Source: Mucor racemosus
Taxonomy: Eukaryota > Mucoromycota > Mucoromycetes > Mucorales > Mucoraceae
Assembly: GCA_027405735.1 (NCBI GenBank)
Contig: JAPEHQ010000021.1
Coordinates: 913,516-977,515 of the forward strand
Length of the DNA stretch: 64,000 bases
Reading direction: 5' to 3'
Made by a program: the position numbers and the translations under genes. This document shows positions 22,015 through 34,801 of this stretch, piece by piece; the first letter of the stretch is position 1, and every line of letters begins with the position of its first letter. Below the pieces are notes generated by a model. It was given only the letters and a program-made list of their open reading frames with translations, did not search any database and was not told the DNA's origin.

Positions 22015-24540
22015 ATGGACGACGATGGTATTCTTTTGAACTTTAGTACCACTCCTAAAGTCTCCAAGATCCCTGCAATCAAACAGGGAAACACTCGTGG
22101 TGTTCAAAAGACACATGTTGCAAAAGCACCCATTGCACAGACTGTCAATAGTGAAGATACTCCACAGTCAACCCCAGCCGAAGCACCAGTGACTGAAGAA
22201 GAAGAAGCAGCAGCAGCAGCAAGTGGACTCGCTCCTGGTACTAAAGTACTCCACGGAAGAGCTCAAATTGCATCATCCCTCTTTTCTTCTAATCCAATCA
22301 TCCCTACAACTTATCGCAAGAAAGCTATCAATACTCGTGAAGGTGCTAGTAATGCGCCTACTGATTCCAGTTCATTTACAGGCATTGGTATTCAATCTGA
22401 TCTTGCTGATCACTTGATTAACAAATTTAATGTTACAACGCCTACCAATATTCAAGCTAAAGCAATTCCAGTTTTAATGGGTCCTGCATCTAAACTTCAC
22501 AAGGAAGATGTTGATGTAGTTGTTCAAGCTGAAACTGGTTCTGGTAAAACTCTCACCTATCTTCTTCCCATTGTCAATCGTTTGATTTCGGCTTCAACAG
22601 CACCTAAAGATGCCGTTAAACAAACTGAACAACCATTTGGCGATCGTATGGTTGGTACTGTAGCAATCATTTTAACACCTACTCGTGAATTAGCACAACA
22701 AGTCTTGGGTGTTTTGACGACAATCGTCAGTTTACCTAGACCTAAAGATGAAAATGTTCGTCGTTTACATTGGATTGTTCCTGGAATCGTCATTGGTGGT
22801 GACTCCAAGGCAAAAGAAAAGGCTCGTCTTAGAAAAGGTGTTAATGTTTTGGTTAGTACTCCTGGTCGTCTTTTAGATCATTTGGAGAACACAAAGAGTT
22901 TTGATATTAGCAACTTGAAATGGCTAGTTTTGGATGAAGCAGATCGTTTGTTGGATTTAGGTTTCGAAGAAACACTCAAAAAGATTATGAACATCATCGA
23001 TGATAGAACTAAACAAGGAGGATCTCTTAAATATAAGCAGTTAATGACATCTAAATTCTGGCCAAAGAAGAGACAAACTGTTTTATGCTCTGCTACATTA
23101 AGAGATGATGTTAAGGAATTAGCTGGTTGGTCTTTGGTAAAACCTGCCTTTGTTAGCGGTACAGATTCCAAGCGAGATGCATCGAAATTATTAACTACTG
23201 ATACTACAATGTCAACATCAAAGGATGAAGAAGAGGAAGAAATGAAATTCACAACACCAAATCAATTGAAACAATCATATACCATTGTACCTGCAAAGTT
23301 ACGTTTGATTACCTTGTTAGCATTGCTTCGTTCTTGTTTCTACGATAAACGTCAAAAGAAAAGTATCGATAGTAAAGTTATTGTGTTCTTTTCTTGCTGT
23401 GATTCTGTCGATTTCCATTATGATTTATTCGCAAATGCTGGTAAACCTGTTATGGATGAAGATTCAGATGATGAAAATGACGATGAGGATGATGAAACCA
23501 AGATCATGAAGAAGGCTTTAGACAAAATTGTTGGTAAAGGAGAAGCAAGAAAGTTTACCAAGCAACTTACTGGCAACAACAAGAACTTTAAGAGTAATCG
23601 CTCAGATGATGTTGCTTCTGCATTCGAAGATGGAGATGATAAAAAGGATAAAAAGGTGGTTGAAGAAGCTAGTCAAATCAGTACATTGCTTTTGGAAAAG
23701 CCAGTTTTCCGTCTTCATGGTGATTTGAATCAACAAATTCGTTCTAAAACATTTGCAGAGTTTAGCAAAGCTAAATCTGGTGTTCTTTTCTGTACTGATG
23801 TAGCTGCTCGTGGTTTAGATTTACCAAACGTTGATCGTATTATTCAATATGATGTTCCTACTGATCTCAAAGATTATGTTCATCGTGCTGGCCGTACTGC
23901 TCGTCTTGGTAAGGCAGGTGAAGCCATGTTATTCTTGTTGCCTAGTGAAATGGATTATCTCGATATTTTGAAAGCTCAAGATTTATTCCCTGAATCTGTT
24001 ACAATGGAAACTATTTTGAAGAATATTGCAGAATATCAAGACGATTTTCAAACACCTGCACAAGATTTACAGAATACAATGGAGAATTATATTCTTTCTG
24101 ACGAAAGTGTAAGTTGCTTATATTAGTAATCTCTTAATTATTTTATTAATTTTGTTTGTATATAGCATGTCATGTTGGCTCGTAAAGCTTTCTGGTCTAC
24201 TTGTCGTGCTTATGCCACTCATCCCGCTGCAGAAAAGCATATTTTCCATGTTAAAAGACTTCATTTAGGTCATTTAGCTAAATCATTTGCGTTGAGAGAA
24301 GCACCATCCAATATCCACGAAAAAACCAAGGGTAAAAAGAGAAAGGATGCTAAAAATGAGCGTATGCCCGGTATGAAGAAATTCGAAGGCAAGGAAAAAC
24401 CTACAGGACCAAGAAAGAATATAAACAATCCTTTAAAGAGAAATTTCGATCATGCTGGCGAATTCGCTATTGCAAGTGCAACTAGCTTGTTGGAAGGCCC
24501 TACCACAAAGAAGAAGAAGAAGAATAGTGGCAAAAAATAA
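22015..24540 (+). CDS. DBP7: Dbp7/DDX31-type nucleolar DEAD-box RNA helicase
   Basis: Two exons (22015-24108 and 24166-24540) give 822 aa. Helicase motifs occur in order: F..IGIQ with [10 protein letters not shown] (Q motif), AETGSGKT at about 172, [20 protein letters not shown] at about 307, SAT at about 359, [19 protein letters not shown] and [10 protein letters not shown] at about 623. The N-terminal DGILLNF and the long inserts before and inside the second RecA domain are Dbp7/DDX31 features. So is the C-terminal [33 protein letters not shown] block with a Lys-rich tail. This family acts in 60S ribosomal subunit assembly in the nucleolus. Acidic repeats and a short Ala run are encoded by simple triplets. 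Confidence 0.93.
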
Positions 24541-24730
24541 ACAATTTAATAGATTATACATGTACATAGAACATCAATAAAATAGATTACAATTTTAACA
24601 CATATTTGACAGTTGTAGCTGAGATGAATTTCCTTGTTTTATTACAAAATCGAAGCACACTTTATTTGTAAACTTTGATGACCCTCTTTTCCTTCACTTG
24701 CATTAAAGAAAAACTCCCATTGTATTAATC

Positions 24731-26069
24731 ATGTTCTCTTCAATTACTCGAAAATGTCTTACAAAGGCTCCACAATGCTCACGTTCATATTGGACTAAAT
24801 TAACTGCAACAGGAGCAACCATTGAGGAATGTATACAAGCTTCTCTTGATACACTGACCAAAAAGAAACCCGATATTTGCGTAGTTTTAGCTTCTAAATC
24901 TTATAATCTTGGTCATTACCGTAAATTAACTCAAGAACTGCAATCAAAGCTTGAACCTAAATACTTGATTGGTGGTGTGGTTGATCGAGTAGCCCAAGTT
25001 AACCATGGTATCTCATTATTACTTGGTTTTGAAGAGGAAATTGTACCATTTACAATCAACGATAGCCAAGATAGACTCAAAATTCGTAGTACATCTGTCG
25101 GTCGTTGGGGTCGTGTTGAAGATACAGAAAGAATCAAGTATCAAAGTGATCACATTGATAAAGTAGGTTGGGAAAACTTTGGCTCTGTCAGTACCCCAGT
25201 ACAGCCTTTCCAATTACCTCCAGGTCTTGAAAATAAGCCTTCGTTTGTCTTTACAGTCTCCGATAATGAACCAGATCAGTTACTACAGACATTAGATCAT
25301 CATTATCCTGATGTATCTAAAGTGGGTATCATCGGTGCCTCTACACCTTTTGTCACAGGAGAACCCTATACATTATTCAATTCAGATGGTGGTGTTATGG
25401 GCTCAGGTATGGTTGGATTTGCCTCATACACTAAATCAGAAAAACCTTCCAATGTTCAAGTTACTCATACTGCTATGGAAAAGATGGGAGACACATTCAA
25501 AATCACTCGTTGTCGTGGTAATATTATTTTGGATTTAGATGAAGGAGGTGCTACCGGTTTATTACTGCGTTTGATTCAAGGTGGTCCAAAACTATCAAAA
25601 GATGAAGAGTTTTATTTAGGAATCTATCCTCCTGGTCAAGACGAAAACTCTGAAGAAGATGCCACTGTAAGTCGTATTACTAGTGGTGATCCTGGCAGAG
25701 GAAACATGTCTATTGATACAACTGCAGATTTGCAAGTGGGACAAATTGTTCAGGTAAATATCTACGCACATAATTGACCATATAGATATTTTTTACTCAA
25801 CCAAATTTCGATTTTTAAAGTTTATGAGAAAGAGAAATCTCGAATTTAAAAATGTATCTAGCGACCCTATCGAAAAGGATGAAATTGTCTTTGGTGTAAG
25901 CGGAAAAGATCATACAATTGATGCATTGCCTGTAAAGATTCCTGATGAAGCGACTGTCATTCCTCAAGTGTTTGGCGCTGTAAGCGAGAATGGAGTAATT
26001 GTGGGACGCAGCAATATACCAACTGAAGTTTTGGACGTTCCATTCTCAAAAGTAACTTTTAATATCTAA
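24731..26069 (+). CDS. FIST-domain protein with mitochondrial-like leader
   Basis: Two exons (24731-25753 and 25821-26069) give 423 aa. The N-terminus MFSSITRKCLTKAPQCSRSYW lacks acidic residues and looks like a mitochondrial presequence. The body resembles FIST_N/FIST_C proteins: KKPDICVVLASKSYN, LIGGVVDRVAQVNHGISLLL, VGIIGASTPFVTGEPYTLF with a Gly-rich VMGSGMVGFA stretch, then FYLGIYPP, and FGAVSENGVIVGRSN at the end. In bacteria FIST is a ligand-sensing domain attached to signalling proteins. Here it stands alone, with no output domain. The substrate is unknown. It lies 190 bp downstream of DBP7 on the same strand. Confidence 0.7.
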
Positions 26070-26471
26070 TATTTGACCCTATCAATACATCTTTAATATA
26101 CATATATTCGATTTGCGATATCTCGTCTAATCATTGTTTTTCGATTTATATCGGAGTATTTACGCAGAAATATCTCTTTTTTGAACTATGTACTAATTTT
26201 CAAAGGATTTTTACAGAAAATTGAACTGATCAATTCAAATAAAAATTAATTGCCCGAGTTTGCAATATGTTTATTATAATCATCTTATTTTTTTTCGGTA
26301 TTGCTCTGTTTTTTGTGAGATAAACAACTAATGCATCGTATGGTTTTTATGAAAAAAAGTTTCCGTTACAAGCCCAGAAAATATACTTTTGATTGAAATT
26401 AAGGCACAAATGTGTAATTGAAATTTTATTTTGGATATGTAGATAAATGAAAAAGAGAAAGATTACAATAA
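26070..26471. other. Convergent 3' spacer
   Basis: About 400 bp of AT-rich sequence lies between the ends of the FIST gene (plus) and the aspartokinase gene (minus). It should hold both 3' UTRs. No gene is seen. Confidence 0.6.
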
Positions 26472-28293
26472 TTATTCTAATGCTAATTTTACAGATGGTA
26501 AAACAAGTTTACCACGTTTACTTAATAATTGGTCATGAATAACGTTCATGGCTGTAATAGAACTGCGTTCATCAATAACGCAAGAAATATTGATTTCTGA
26601 AGAACCTTGAGAGATCATTTCAATATTCACACCAGCGGAAGCCAATGTACTGAACATCATACCAGCAATACCAACCATGTTCTTCATTTGCTTACCAACA
26701 AGAGAGAGAATAGCTAAATTCTTGATAACATCAACCTTTAAAAACAAGATAAAATCAGTATCCAATGCCTCTTTTTACAGTGTTTTCTCATAAAATACTT
26801 ACTCTTCCGACAGCACGTAAATCAGCAATGACATGATCTAAATCTTTATCAGTGTTATCTTCGCCAAGAGCCATGGAAACATGAACTTCAGAAGTAGAAA
26901 TAAGATCTACCACAACACCATAACGATCTAATGTGGAGAAAATCTTTGCAAAGAAACCATGACTGACACTCTTACGATTTGAGTGAACGTTAAGGACAAT
27001 AACATGATCTTTGATGGTAACAGCTGTGGGGTATTTACGAGATAAGTCGATAGAATAACCATTTTCAGCCAACACCTTGGGTGAGTGAGGAGGAGTGGCA
27101 GTACCATCCTTGCTAATAGTATCAGTAGGGAAAATGATGGTACCCTGTCCACGAGGGTTCTCTACATTCTTAATACGGATGGGAATATGAGAGCGAATAA
27201 CTTGCTCCATAGTGAAAGGGTGAATAACTTCAGAACCATAATAAGTCAATTCAGATGCTTCTTCGGGAGTAATGATGGGCAAAAGACGAGCACTCTTAAC
27301 CTTACGAGGATCAGCAGTGAAAATACCATCAACCTCCTTCCAAATCTGAAGTTCTTCGGCAGATAAACCGACAGCAGTAAGAGCCGCACAGAGATCGGTG
27401 TAACCACGACCAACTGAGGTCAATAAACTACCAGGGACAATGCCAAAGAATCCTGAAAAATCACCCCGCAAACATGTTAAAAAGCTTTTCTACAATTGAA
27501 AATATAATATTTTTTTTTTTTACCAGTAACGACGGGGACCTTGTCACCACATTGTTCAACGGCATCGGCCATCTTTTTAGAAAGATAATCGTAAAAGTCT
27601 TGATCTAATTTCTCGAAATCACGATCAATAATGTTCTCGAGAGACACAAATTGAGCATCGACATCCTATGTAGCAAAACGTTCATTAATCTCTGACAGAT
27701 CCAACCCAAATACTATATTATACTTACTCTATCTTGTAACACAGCTGCAACAATTCTACAGGATAACTTTTCACCTACACCAATAATGATATCTTTGGAT
27801 CTAGGAGAAATTTCATTGATGATCTGGGCAGCTTCTAAAAAGGACTTCAACTTTTCACAATCAGTTCTGATATCGTCCTCCAACTCTTGTCTGATCTCAT
27901 CATTATGGATCATCTCAACAGCCACTGCAAGATGATCTTCTAAAAGTGCAGCTACAATGTCTAAATATTCCTTGGATCCAGGCTTCAAAGCATCATTGGC
28001 AGCACGGATGAGTCTATTTGTAGTACCGGTTTGCTTATCCTTTCCACTTCTTGCAGAGCAAACAACAACCAAACGGTTTTGTTTGACATACTCTCTGAAA
28101 ATAAAGAAAGAAAAAAAAAAAAAAAAAAAAAAAAAAGTTAAATTAAAAAACTGCAGTCTTTCAAATTCATTATACATTACTTGATAACTTCATTAGCAAT
28201 GTTATCCAAAAATTTACCAATACTGGTACCACCGAATTTTTGAACGATCCATGGGAGTCCAGGTGAGTTATTATATGTGTAGGTGCGAGCCAT
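26472..28293 (-). CDS. HOM3: Aspartokinase (aspartate kinase)
   Basis: Five exons (28293-28181, 28094-27728, 27665-27524, 27452-26803, 26735-26472) give 511 aa, close to yeast Hom3. The start shows VQKFGGTSIGKF (ATP/aspartate site), then VVVCSAR, SVGRGYTDLCAALTA and EVDGIFTADPRKV. Two C-terminal ACT-type regulatory modules follow (ITIKDHVIVLNVHS; LAILSLVGKQMKNMVGIAGMMFSTLASAGVNIEMISQGSSEINIS). The enzyme phosphorylates aspartate in the first step to homoserine, threonine and methionine, with allosteric feedback through the ACT region. The first intron has an extreme poly(T) tract (about 26 T on the coding strand) before its acceptor. All junction phases agree. Confidence 0.95.
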
Positions 28294-29307
28294 TTTATTT
28301 TGATGTATATAGAGAAAGAAAAAGAAGTAAAATTTCTTGGTTACTCATAAGCCAACATATTATTATTAAAAAAAGTGAGTCAACTTGACATTAATTTGAC
28401 CAATGTTAAGGCATGTAATTAGATAACCGCTTATCGTTCATCAGAAAAAGAGATCTTGATCAAGTCACGTTGCTGCACCCAGCTTTCCGTTCAGTTGCTG
28501 TCGGATAGAAATGGAATCAGCTTGGGTCACAAGGTGTAACATGGCTGAATACGCTCAGGGCTTGTATGAGAATGTGAGTAACAAACAAGAGCATAATAAT
28601 TTCCGTAATACAAAGCTACACAAAAAATGCAAACTTTAAGAGGAAGTCTTGTTGATTATCATATTTATTTCATATTGTATGAAGCAATGTAACCCCTGTT
28701 GGCCTAATGATTAAATTTCTTTCGATTATCTCCAAGTAATCATCTCTTGCTATTTTATGTATCAAATCTAAAACCTAAATTAGAGTAAATTTGGATAGTA
28801 ATTCTAACTCCTTAAATACTTGAATTATGACTAAATGTACTAAATTTATAGCTACTTGTTTTGAATTTAAAAAATGCACAGGATCATTGTTTTTTAAAAA
28901 AAAAAATTATAAAAGCGCATAATGGAACAGTTATAATTCATAAAACAATGTGTATATACGTACCAAGTAATAACGTGAGCACTATTGTATATGCCTCAAT
29001 ACCACTTTGTCCATGTGGAGGTGAAGGATAATTCAAGTTGAAGAATATGAATATGACACAATTTGCAAAATGTTACACCATTTGATAAACTGCCAACATT
29101 GCTACATTCTACAGATAATATCCCCAATATGTATACACACACACACGAACAGTTAAGTTAATGAAGCAAACAGTTACCGCTCGATAAACCCGACTGAGAA
29201 AAGTTCAATTTAAAAGTTGCTGTATAATGTTCAAATCAGAATGCCCCATTACTTCTCATACAAAACACTTTTTAGAATATACTTTAGATACTGCTAGACA
29301 GATATGA
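28294..29307. other. Intergenic upstream of aspartokinase
   Basis: About 1 kb without a supported gene. The first 250 bp should contain the HOM3 promoter. I searched for the Gcn4 site TGACTC and saw GAGTCA at about 28376-28381, 83 bp upstream of the ATG. That is consistent with general amino-acid control but unproven. The remainder is AT-rich. Confidence 0.45.
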
Positions 29308-29945
29308 GTTGGTCGCATTATGCTACCTATATCTAGATTTATTTTGTATCTCAAGAAAGATTCAAAAACACATAAAATTACTGCTTTTTTCTTGAAAACT
29401 GGATCTCACTTTTCATCTCTGCTCTACTTTTTTTTCTACTAAATAACACCAAGAAAAAATTATATGCCAATGTACCTGAGATATTCACCTTTAATCCAAA
29501 AACAAGTATCCGGAAATATCTTATTTTTTGCAATTGGTATTAATTTTTCAATGCTAATGTCTCAGATTTTTTACGCGTATTTCACTGCTAAAGGATTGAA
29601 AACTTTGAGGCTTCATATCTCCAGAAAAAATTAAGCTATACTAACACTTTTTAATAATAAAACTTACTTGTTTCAAAGTGCTCTATAACATATTGTAATA
29701 TAAAAAAATTCTGAGCAGTTTTATTTTTTTTTCATTTGTTTTTGGCATTTCCATAGTAGGTTTCAAAATACTGGCTAAATTGTGCAACATTGTTTTTGCA
29801 TTCTTGTCATTAAGCTCGTTAAGCTCTATCACACCCAATTTAGAGTTTTTCAAAATATTGATTTTTCGTGGAGACATCCTAAAAAATGTGTACAAAAAGG
29901 GACCTCCATTTCTAGCTTCCATTTTTCCCTTATATACAAAGTCTC
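29308..29945 (-). repeat. Dispersed repeat E, copy 2
   Basis: This is the reverse-complement relative of 19100-19736, well conserved along its length with scattered substitutions and small indels. No open frame is shared between copies, which argues against a protein-coding origin. Confidence 0.8.
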
Positions 29946-29969
29946 GATAAATTACACATCTTTGACGCT

Positions 29970-30048
29970 GCAGTGGAATTACATACTAAAAACGCTTGAT
30001 AATAATAAAATAACCTAAATTCCAAGTGTCACTCATAAAATATGATGC
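29970..30048 (+). repeat. Short dispersed repeat F, copy 1
   Basis: This 79-bp block starting GCAGTGGAATTACATAC recurs at 32726-32804 in the same orientation at high identity. Its flanks differ between copies. Confidence 0.85.
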
Positions 30049-30086
30049 TATTCACTACGGCCGAACTATACTTCGCATGGGCATAA

Positions 30087-30129
30087 TGATCTGCACAAAT
30101 GGGCAGAATAAAAAATTTTGTGCAGATCA
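30087..30129. repeat. Fold-back hairpin, perfect 13-bp stem
   Basis: TGATCTGCACAAA (30087-30099) and its exact reverse complement (30117-30129) enclose 17 bases. The surrounding words (GGGCATAATG, TGCACAA, GGGCA) recur around 34800-34935 at another hairpin, suggesting a small fold-back family. Confidence 0.7.
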
Positions 30130-30939
30130 GGCAGCTCAGATGAGCAGGGCAATGAGATCAAGGTTTTTTAGTCAATGTATTAAAGTATATCAATCATAAT
30201 ATAATTAATAACGAAGGTAATTTGAACGGCTTAAAACAGATGTGAGTTACTCTGATTCAACAGAATTGCCTTATTGACGAGATATATCAATTTGAAATTT
30301 GGGGTTTGAAAGAGTTCTGCCCATGTTCTTCTTTCGGGTACCAAATGGGAACAACGACAACAATCTGTTTGGCAACACTAAAAGTATTTATGTCTTTGTA
30401 ACTTTCTGTTTGTAACACACAAAATCTTTTTTCTTCCCTACTCTTTCCTCAGCTCTTTTATTTATGTTTAAAACTACAACAAAAAGACCAATATTTTTTT
30501 ATAAACTGAAATCAAGAAGCAGGTACAAGTACATGTTTTTCCTATTGTTTTTTTTTTGGAAAGGAATTATTACAGTAACTGTTAATGTTAGGGTGCGTTA
30601 TAATATCTTTTTCGAACAAAAAAAGCATCCAGGACTTAATCATTTTGTTCCATTATCTACATTATAACCAATGCTTTTTTGGTCTAAAGTCAATATCTAC
30701 CTGGAGAAAAACTGGTGATTATAAAAGTATGTATAGTATCTACTTGATTTGAATGAATGAATAAACTCATGTTAGTCTATTTAGTTTCTAAAAAGTATTT
30801 TTTTCTAATTTAATGGCCAACAGCTAAGAAGAGGAAAACAAGATGTTGTCTTGTATGCCACTACCAACTATCAAAGGTACACCATAATTATTGCTTATTA
30901 GCTTGTTAATTGATTTTACTAATAAATCAATTTTTATAG
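30130..30939. other. Desert before the second dynein exon relic
   Basis: AT-rich sequence. An exon-like stretch at about 30827-30877 (RRGKQDVVLYATTNYQR) is bounded by CAG and GTACACC splice-like signals just before the dynein relic. It may be an upstream exon of the same captured gene piece; low certainty. Confidence 0.3.
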
Positions 30940-31060
30940 GTCAAAAGTTTGTTCTGGTAAAGCATTAAATAAATTGGCTTGGGACAAAGAAGGCAAAAAG
31001 GTGGCAATAGGTCCCAGTGATGATAGCCATGTTTATGTTTATGTTTATGATGCTGGAGGG
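30940..31060 (+). pseudogene. Dynein intermediate chain exon relic, copy 2
   Basis: This 121-bp exon has acceptor TTTATAG and donor GTAAG. It reads CSGKALNKLAWDKEGKK then VAIGPSDDSHVYVYVYD, matching the last WD40 blade of dynein intermediate chains. A 6-bp GTTTAT duplication adds VY. Copy 3 shares this duplication and copy 1 lacks it. It is followed without a break by repeat A. Confidence 0.75.
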
Positions 31061-31962
31061 GTAAGACTAAAGCTCAATATAAATCATCTTTAGCGCATTA
31101 ATTATCAAGTAAGATTATATTATCATTAAATAAACTACCACACAATATTAACATGTATAAAGATTTACAGTAATAAGCTTGAATCAAGTGGGTACAACAT
31201 TGTAAATTCTTGAAGAAGTTCTCAAGTATTATAAAATCTCTTATTTTTAAGACTTATAGGGCTTATAAACGGAATATTAATTTCAAAAATTATTCTTGTC
31301 CAGATCATCAATTTTGACATTTTTTAATTTTTTTTTCTGATTTTGCAAATCTAGAGCTAATTATAATACCAATTATAAAAACAAAAAATATACACATATA
31401 CAGAATTTAGCGCTCTATTTGCTGAATAAAAAATAATAAACATTTTTATTGCAAAATATTACATGAAAATCCTTTGATCAAAAAACCGTTTTTGGGTCAA
31501 AAATGCTAAGATTCATTACTTAACATTTAATATTAAGCTTTCATAAAATGTGTATTAGTTATGGCTACAATTCTCTCTCACAATGTAGTATATTTAAACG
31601 TTGATTTTGGTATCAAAATTTAATTTTTCTATTTTTTGATCAAAATCATGAGTGTTGGTAAGGATGAAATGAGCCCCGAAAATGTCCGCTACAAAAACTG
31701 AATTTTCAGATCGTACATGGTTAAATATAAGAAAAGTAAAAAAAAAATGCATTTTCATTGAAAGCTTAGATATATACCATAGCATAAAAGACTTAGCCAT
31801 TTGATCGTGTTATGCTCAATTATGGCGTCGCTCTACGGGCTCGCGTTTGCAATTTTTTAATGAATCTATGATATGACAGACAGTTTTTCTAGTAGAAAAA
31901 TGTATGTTTCTATGATAGCAGATAGCAGATAGTAGATATTGCCTATTTTGCTTAGTTTATGG
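31061..31962 (+). repeat. Dispersed repeat A, copy 2 (longest)
   Basis: This copy matches the reverse complement of 14808-15690 from the dynein exon donor to about TTAGTTTATGG. It is the best reference copy because exon and flank are uninterrupted. No coding frame is conserved between copies. Confidence 0.85.
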
Positions 31963-32725
31963 GTTGATGCGCTGTAATGCTGCTTTTACATTGGCTGAAA
32001 TGTGCAATTTAGCAGGGTTTTAATTGCTCTATATAATATAAAGCCTTGAAAATCCTTTTCTACCTGTGTTGTTTCTCTCTTTTTATTTTCATATTCCAAG
32101 TGAGAGTTCATGGATACATACAATCTTATTTATAGAAAGAACAATAATAAAGACTAGTAACATTTATCATGGAGGACGTAGGCTTTATTACTAGAAAAAC
32201 TAATGGTAAAAGAAAGAACCAAGAGCTTCTAGGTCTTGGTTTAAAAGACTATTTATAAGAATTACATTTCAATATGAGTTAGAAATGGAATTGGCTTCCA
32301 AATTGGCTGTTTAATATCCTCAAAAACCTACACCAAGGGTATTATTCACCGTTTGATAAGGCATATCAGACTATCAAGCTGGTATTCTTTTCTTTTGTCT
32401 GAATGCGCATGCTAACATCATAAGGGGCTTGATGTGAACTACTGGCAGTCTTTCACACATCAAATTGAATTAGTAATGAATAACATGAATCTGGTGTGAG
32501 AACCAAGATCATGAAATATAGAAACTTGACTATAATTTAAAATCACAAACAACAATTATAGATAATTGTATAACCTGAATTAGTAATTGCTGATCCCTTT
32601 TCCCATCAGCTTTAAAACCAAGAAGATCAAATTACTGCATTATTAGTAATTTGAATTAGACATTTAATATAAATACCACAACGATCCATCGAGTAGATGA
32701 ATCGTTGCTTTACTTTATACCTTTT

Positions 32726-32804
32726 GCAGTGGAATTACATACTAAAAACGCTTGATAAAAATAAAACAACCTAAATTTCAAGTGTCGCTCATAAAATATG
32801 ATGC
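32726..32804 (+). repeat. Short dispersed repeat F, copy 2
   Basis: This is the 79-bp partner of 29970-30048, differing at a few positions (for example ATAAAACAACCTAAATTTC against ATAAAATAACCTAAATTCC). Confidence 0.85.
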
Positions 32805-34801
32805 CACTTGAAATGTGAACAACGATAATAAACAAACGCTTCAATTGAACACAATAACAAACGCATGCTAAAAATATGAAATACCCTTTTTGAACCATAC
32901 ATGTCGTGTAGATGATAGCACCCTTGATCACGGCGCAATCAATTACACAAATGACATATATATATCAAAACAGGATTCTATCCAAATCAATAATGATAAT
33001 AAACAAAGATATCAATTTAGTCAACTACTCATCTATATCGTAGTTGCACTATCAATATAAATAAGATTCAAGCATATAAAAACTACCCCTTAAAAATCAA
33101 GGTTACATAAAATAGATATAACAGAAATAAACAAAAACAACCATTTCCCAAAAGGTCGATATTGTCACACTTGACATACAATCCCTTATGGTCAATGCTC
33201 TATACAATTTACCCCTTAAAATATCAAATCAATAACAATGTACTCAAAACTGGAAGATTACTAAATATACATCCATTCAAGTCTGATGGTATCCAAGTTC
33301 TCCAAATCACTATAAATACCCTCATACTTTTCAATTATTTTAACTCTTCAGAAATCTTTTGTAATAAAAACTTTAGCTGATTATAATTGTATTTCTACTG
33401 CTTTTATTTTTTTTTATATTTTTTTATTTTAGTAAATCACATCGTAATTTACTGCACCTTTAATAAACTTAGAAGAGTTATAATTGTATTTCCTATCGCT
33501 TTTTATAATTACGTTTTTGTAGCAGGACTAATATTTTTCATATAAATATCAGTCTATATTAGAGTCTGATATTTTTATTTAACCCATTCTAAGATCAAAT
33601 ATCATTATTTGCTACTGTATTGTTGGATGTATTTCTTGATTACTAGATCAAATGGAAGGCTATTATATTTGTACCTAATCAATAAAACGCTAGAACTGGC
33701 TACAAACCCACGAAATGTTGCAGAAAAGTGATAAAATTCCAAATGATATAGAAACACAAAAAATAGAACAATCTAACGTCTTGCACTAATTACTATTAGA
33801 TTTGATGGTATATATACTGTACTTGAAAACAAATCTTTTTACAACTGACAATTGTAAACTAAAATAGTAAGTTTAAAGAAGGTTAATTTGTTTAAGTTTT
33901 GTGTGTGATAAAGTAACATCGTAACATTTACAATCTTAGATTTGGCTTGCATATAAATTCAAGCATTAAGTGTTATTTAAGTTTATGCTCGAGCAAAAAC
34001 CATTGTTGCTGCAGACATTATAGCTATAAACATATTTACAAATGATTATAATCATAAATATATTGGCAGTTGCATGTATTGCTCTACATCAACGACGTAT
34101 TGAATTGTATTATCTATAATCTATATCAATAAAAGCAAATGTAATTAAAAACCCATTAGTCCAGTGAAAAATGAAATGGAATTTTGAGAACGGCACGATG
34201 CTCATCATCTCATCATGTACAAGCAAATTTGTGCCCATACACTCAGCTCATTATGCTTATGGTCAGATTTTATTATTATGCGCAAATAGGGATAATAATA
34301 TGCTTATGAGCAATTCTACTATTCACTACGGCCGATCTGTGCTGTTGCATCCACCGGTTAATTGTAAGATAATGAACCTTTTGATTTGTAATCCTTATTT
34401 TCAAGAAGTCAGCTAACTGATCTATGATAACATTCTCGATTGTTCTTATTTTCTAAAAAGCAAGATCCGGGAAGCGGGATATGTGAGGCATACCCACTTG
34501 TTGGATTTAGCTATATAAAATAAGCAGCTGAACTTAAATGTGCTGTGTTACTAATGTAAATAAAATGATCTGACAATGGAATGTCAGAAAGATATAATAA
34601 TTGATCCAAAGCTGATCTTACAGATAATTGTAATATAGAATTTGTATATAAATAGGACAAATTATTGATATTAAATAAAGATTCTCCTCAGTTTTTGTGT
34701 GTGATTTAATTTAACAAGTTCCTTTATTAAATTATACATTTTTTCTTGCTCCATTATTTATTCTAAATCCTGGGTATTTCATGTGCTGCTGCACAAGATG
34801 A

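Noticed and set aside
34546..34716. Short TGTTA...TAACA block as an LTR
   Set aside because: It has TATA- and AATAAA-like words but no target duplication and no second copy, so it is not called as an element.
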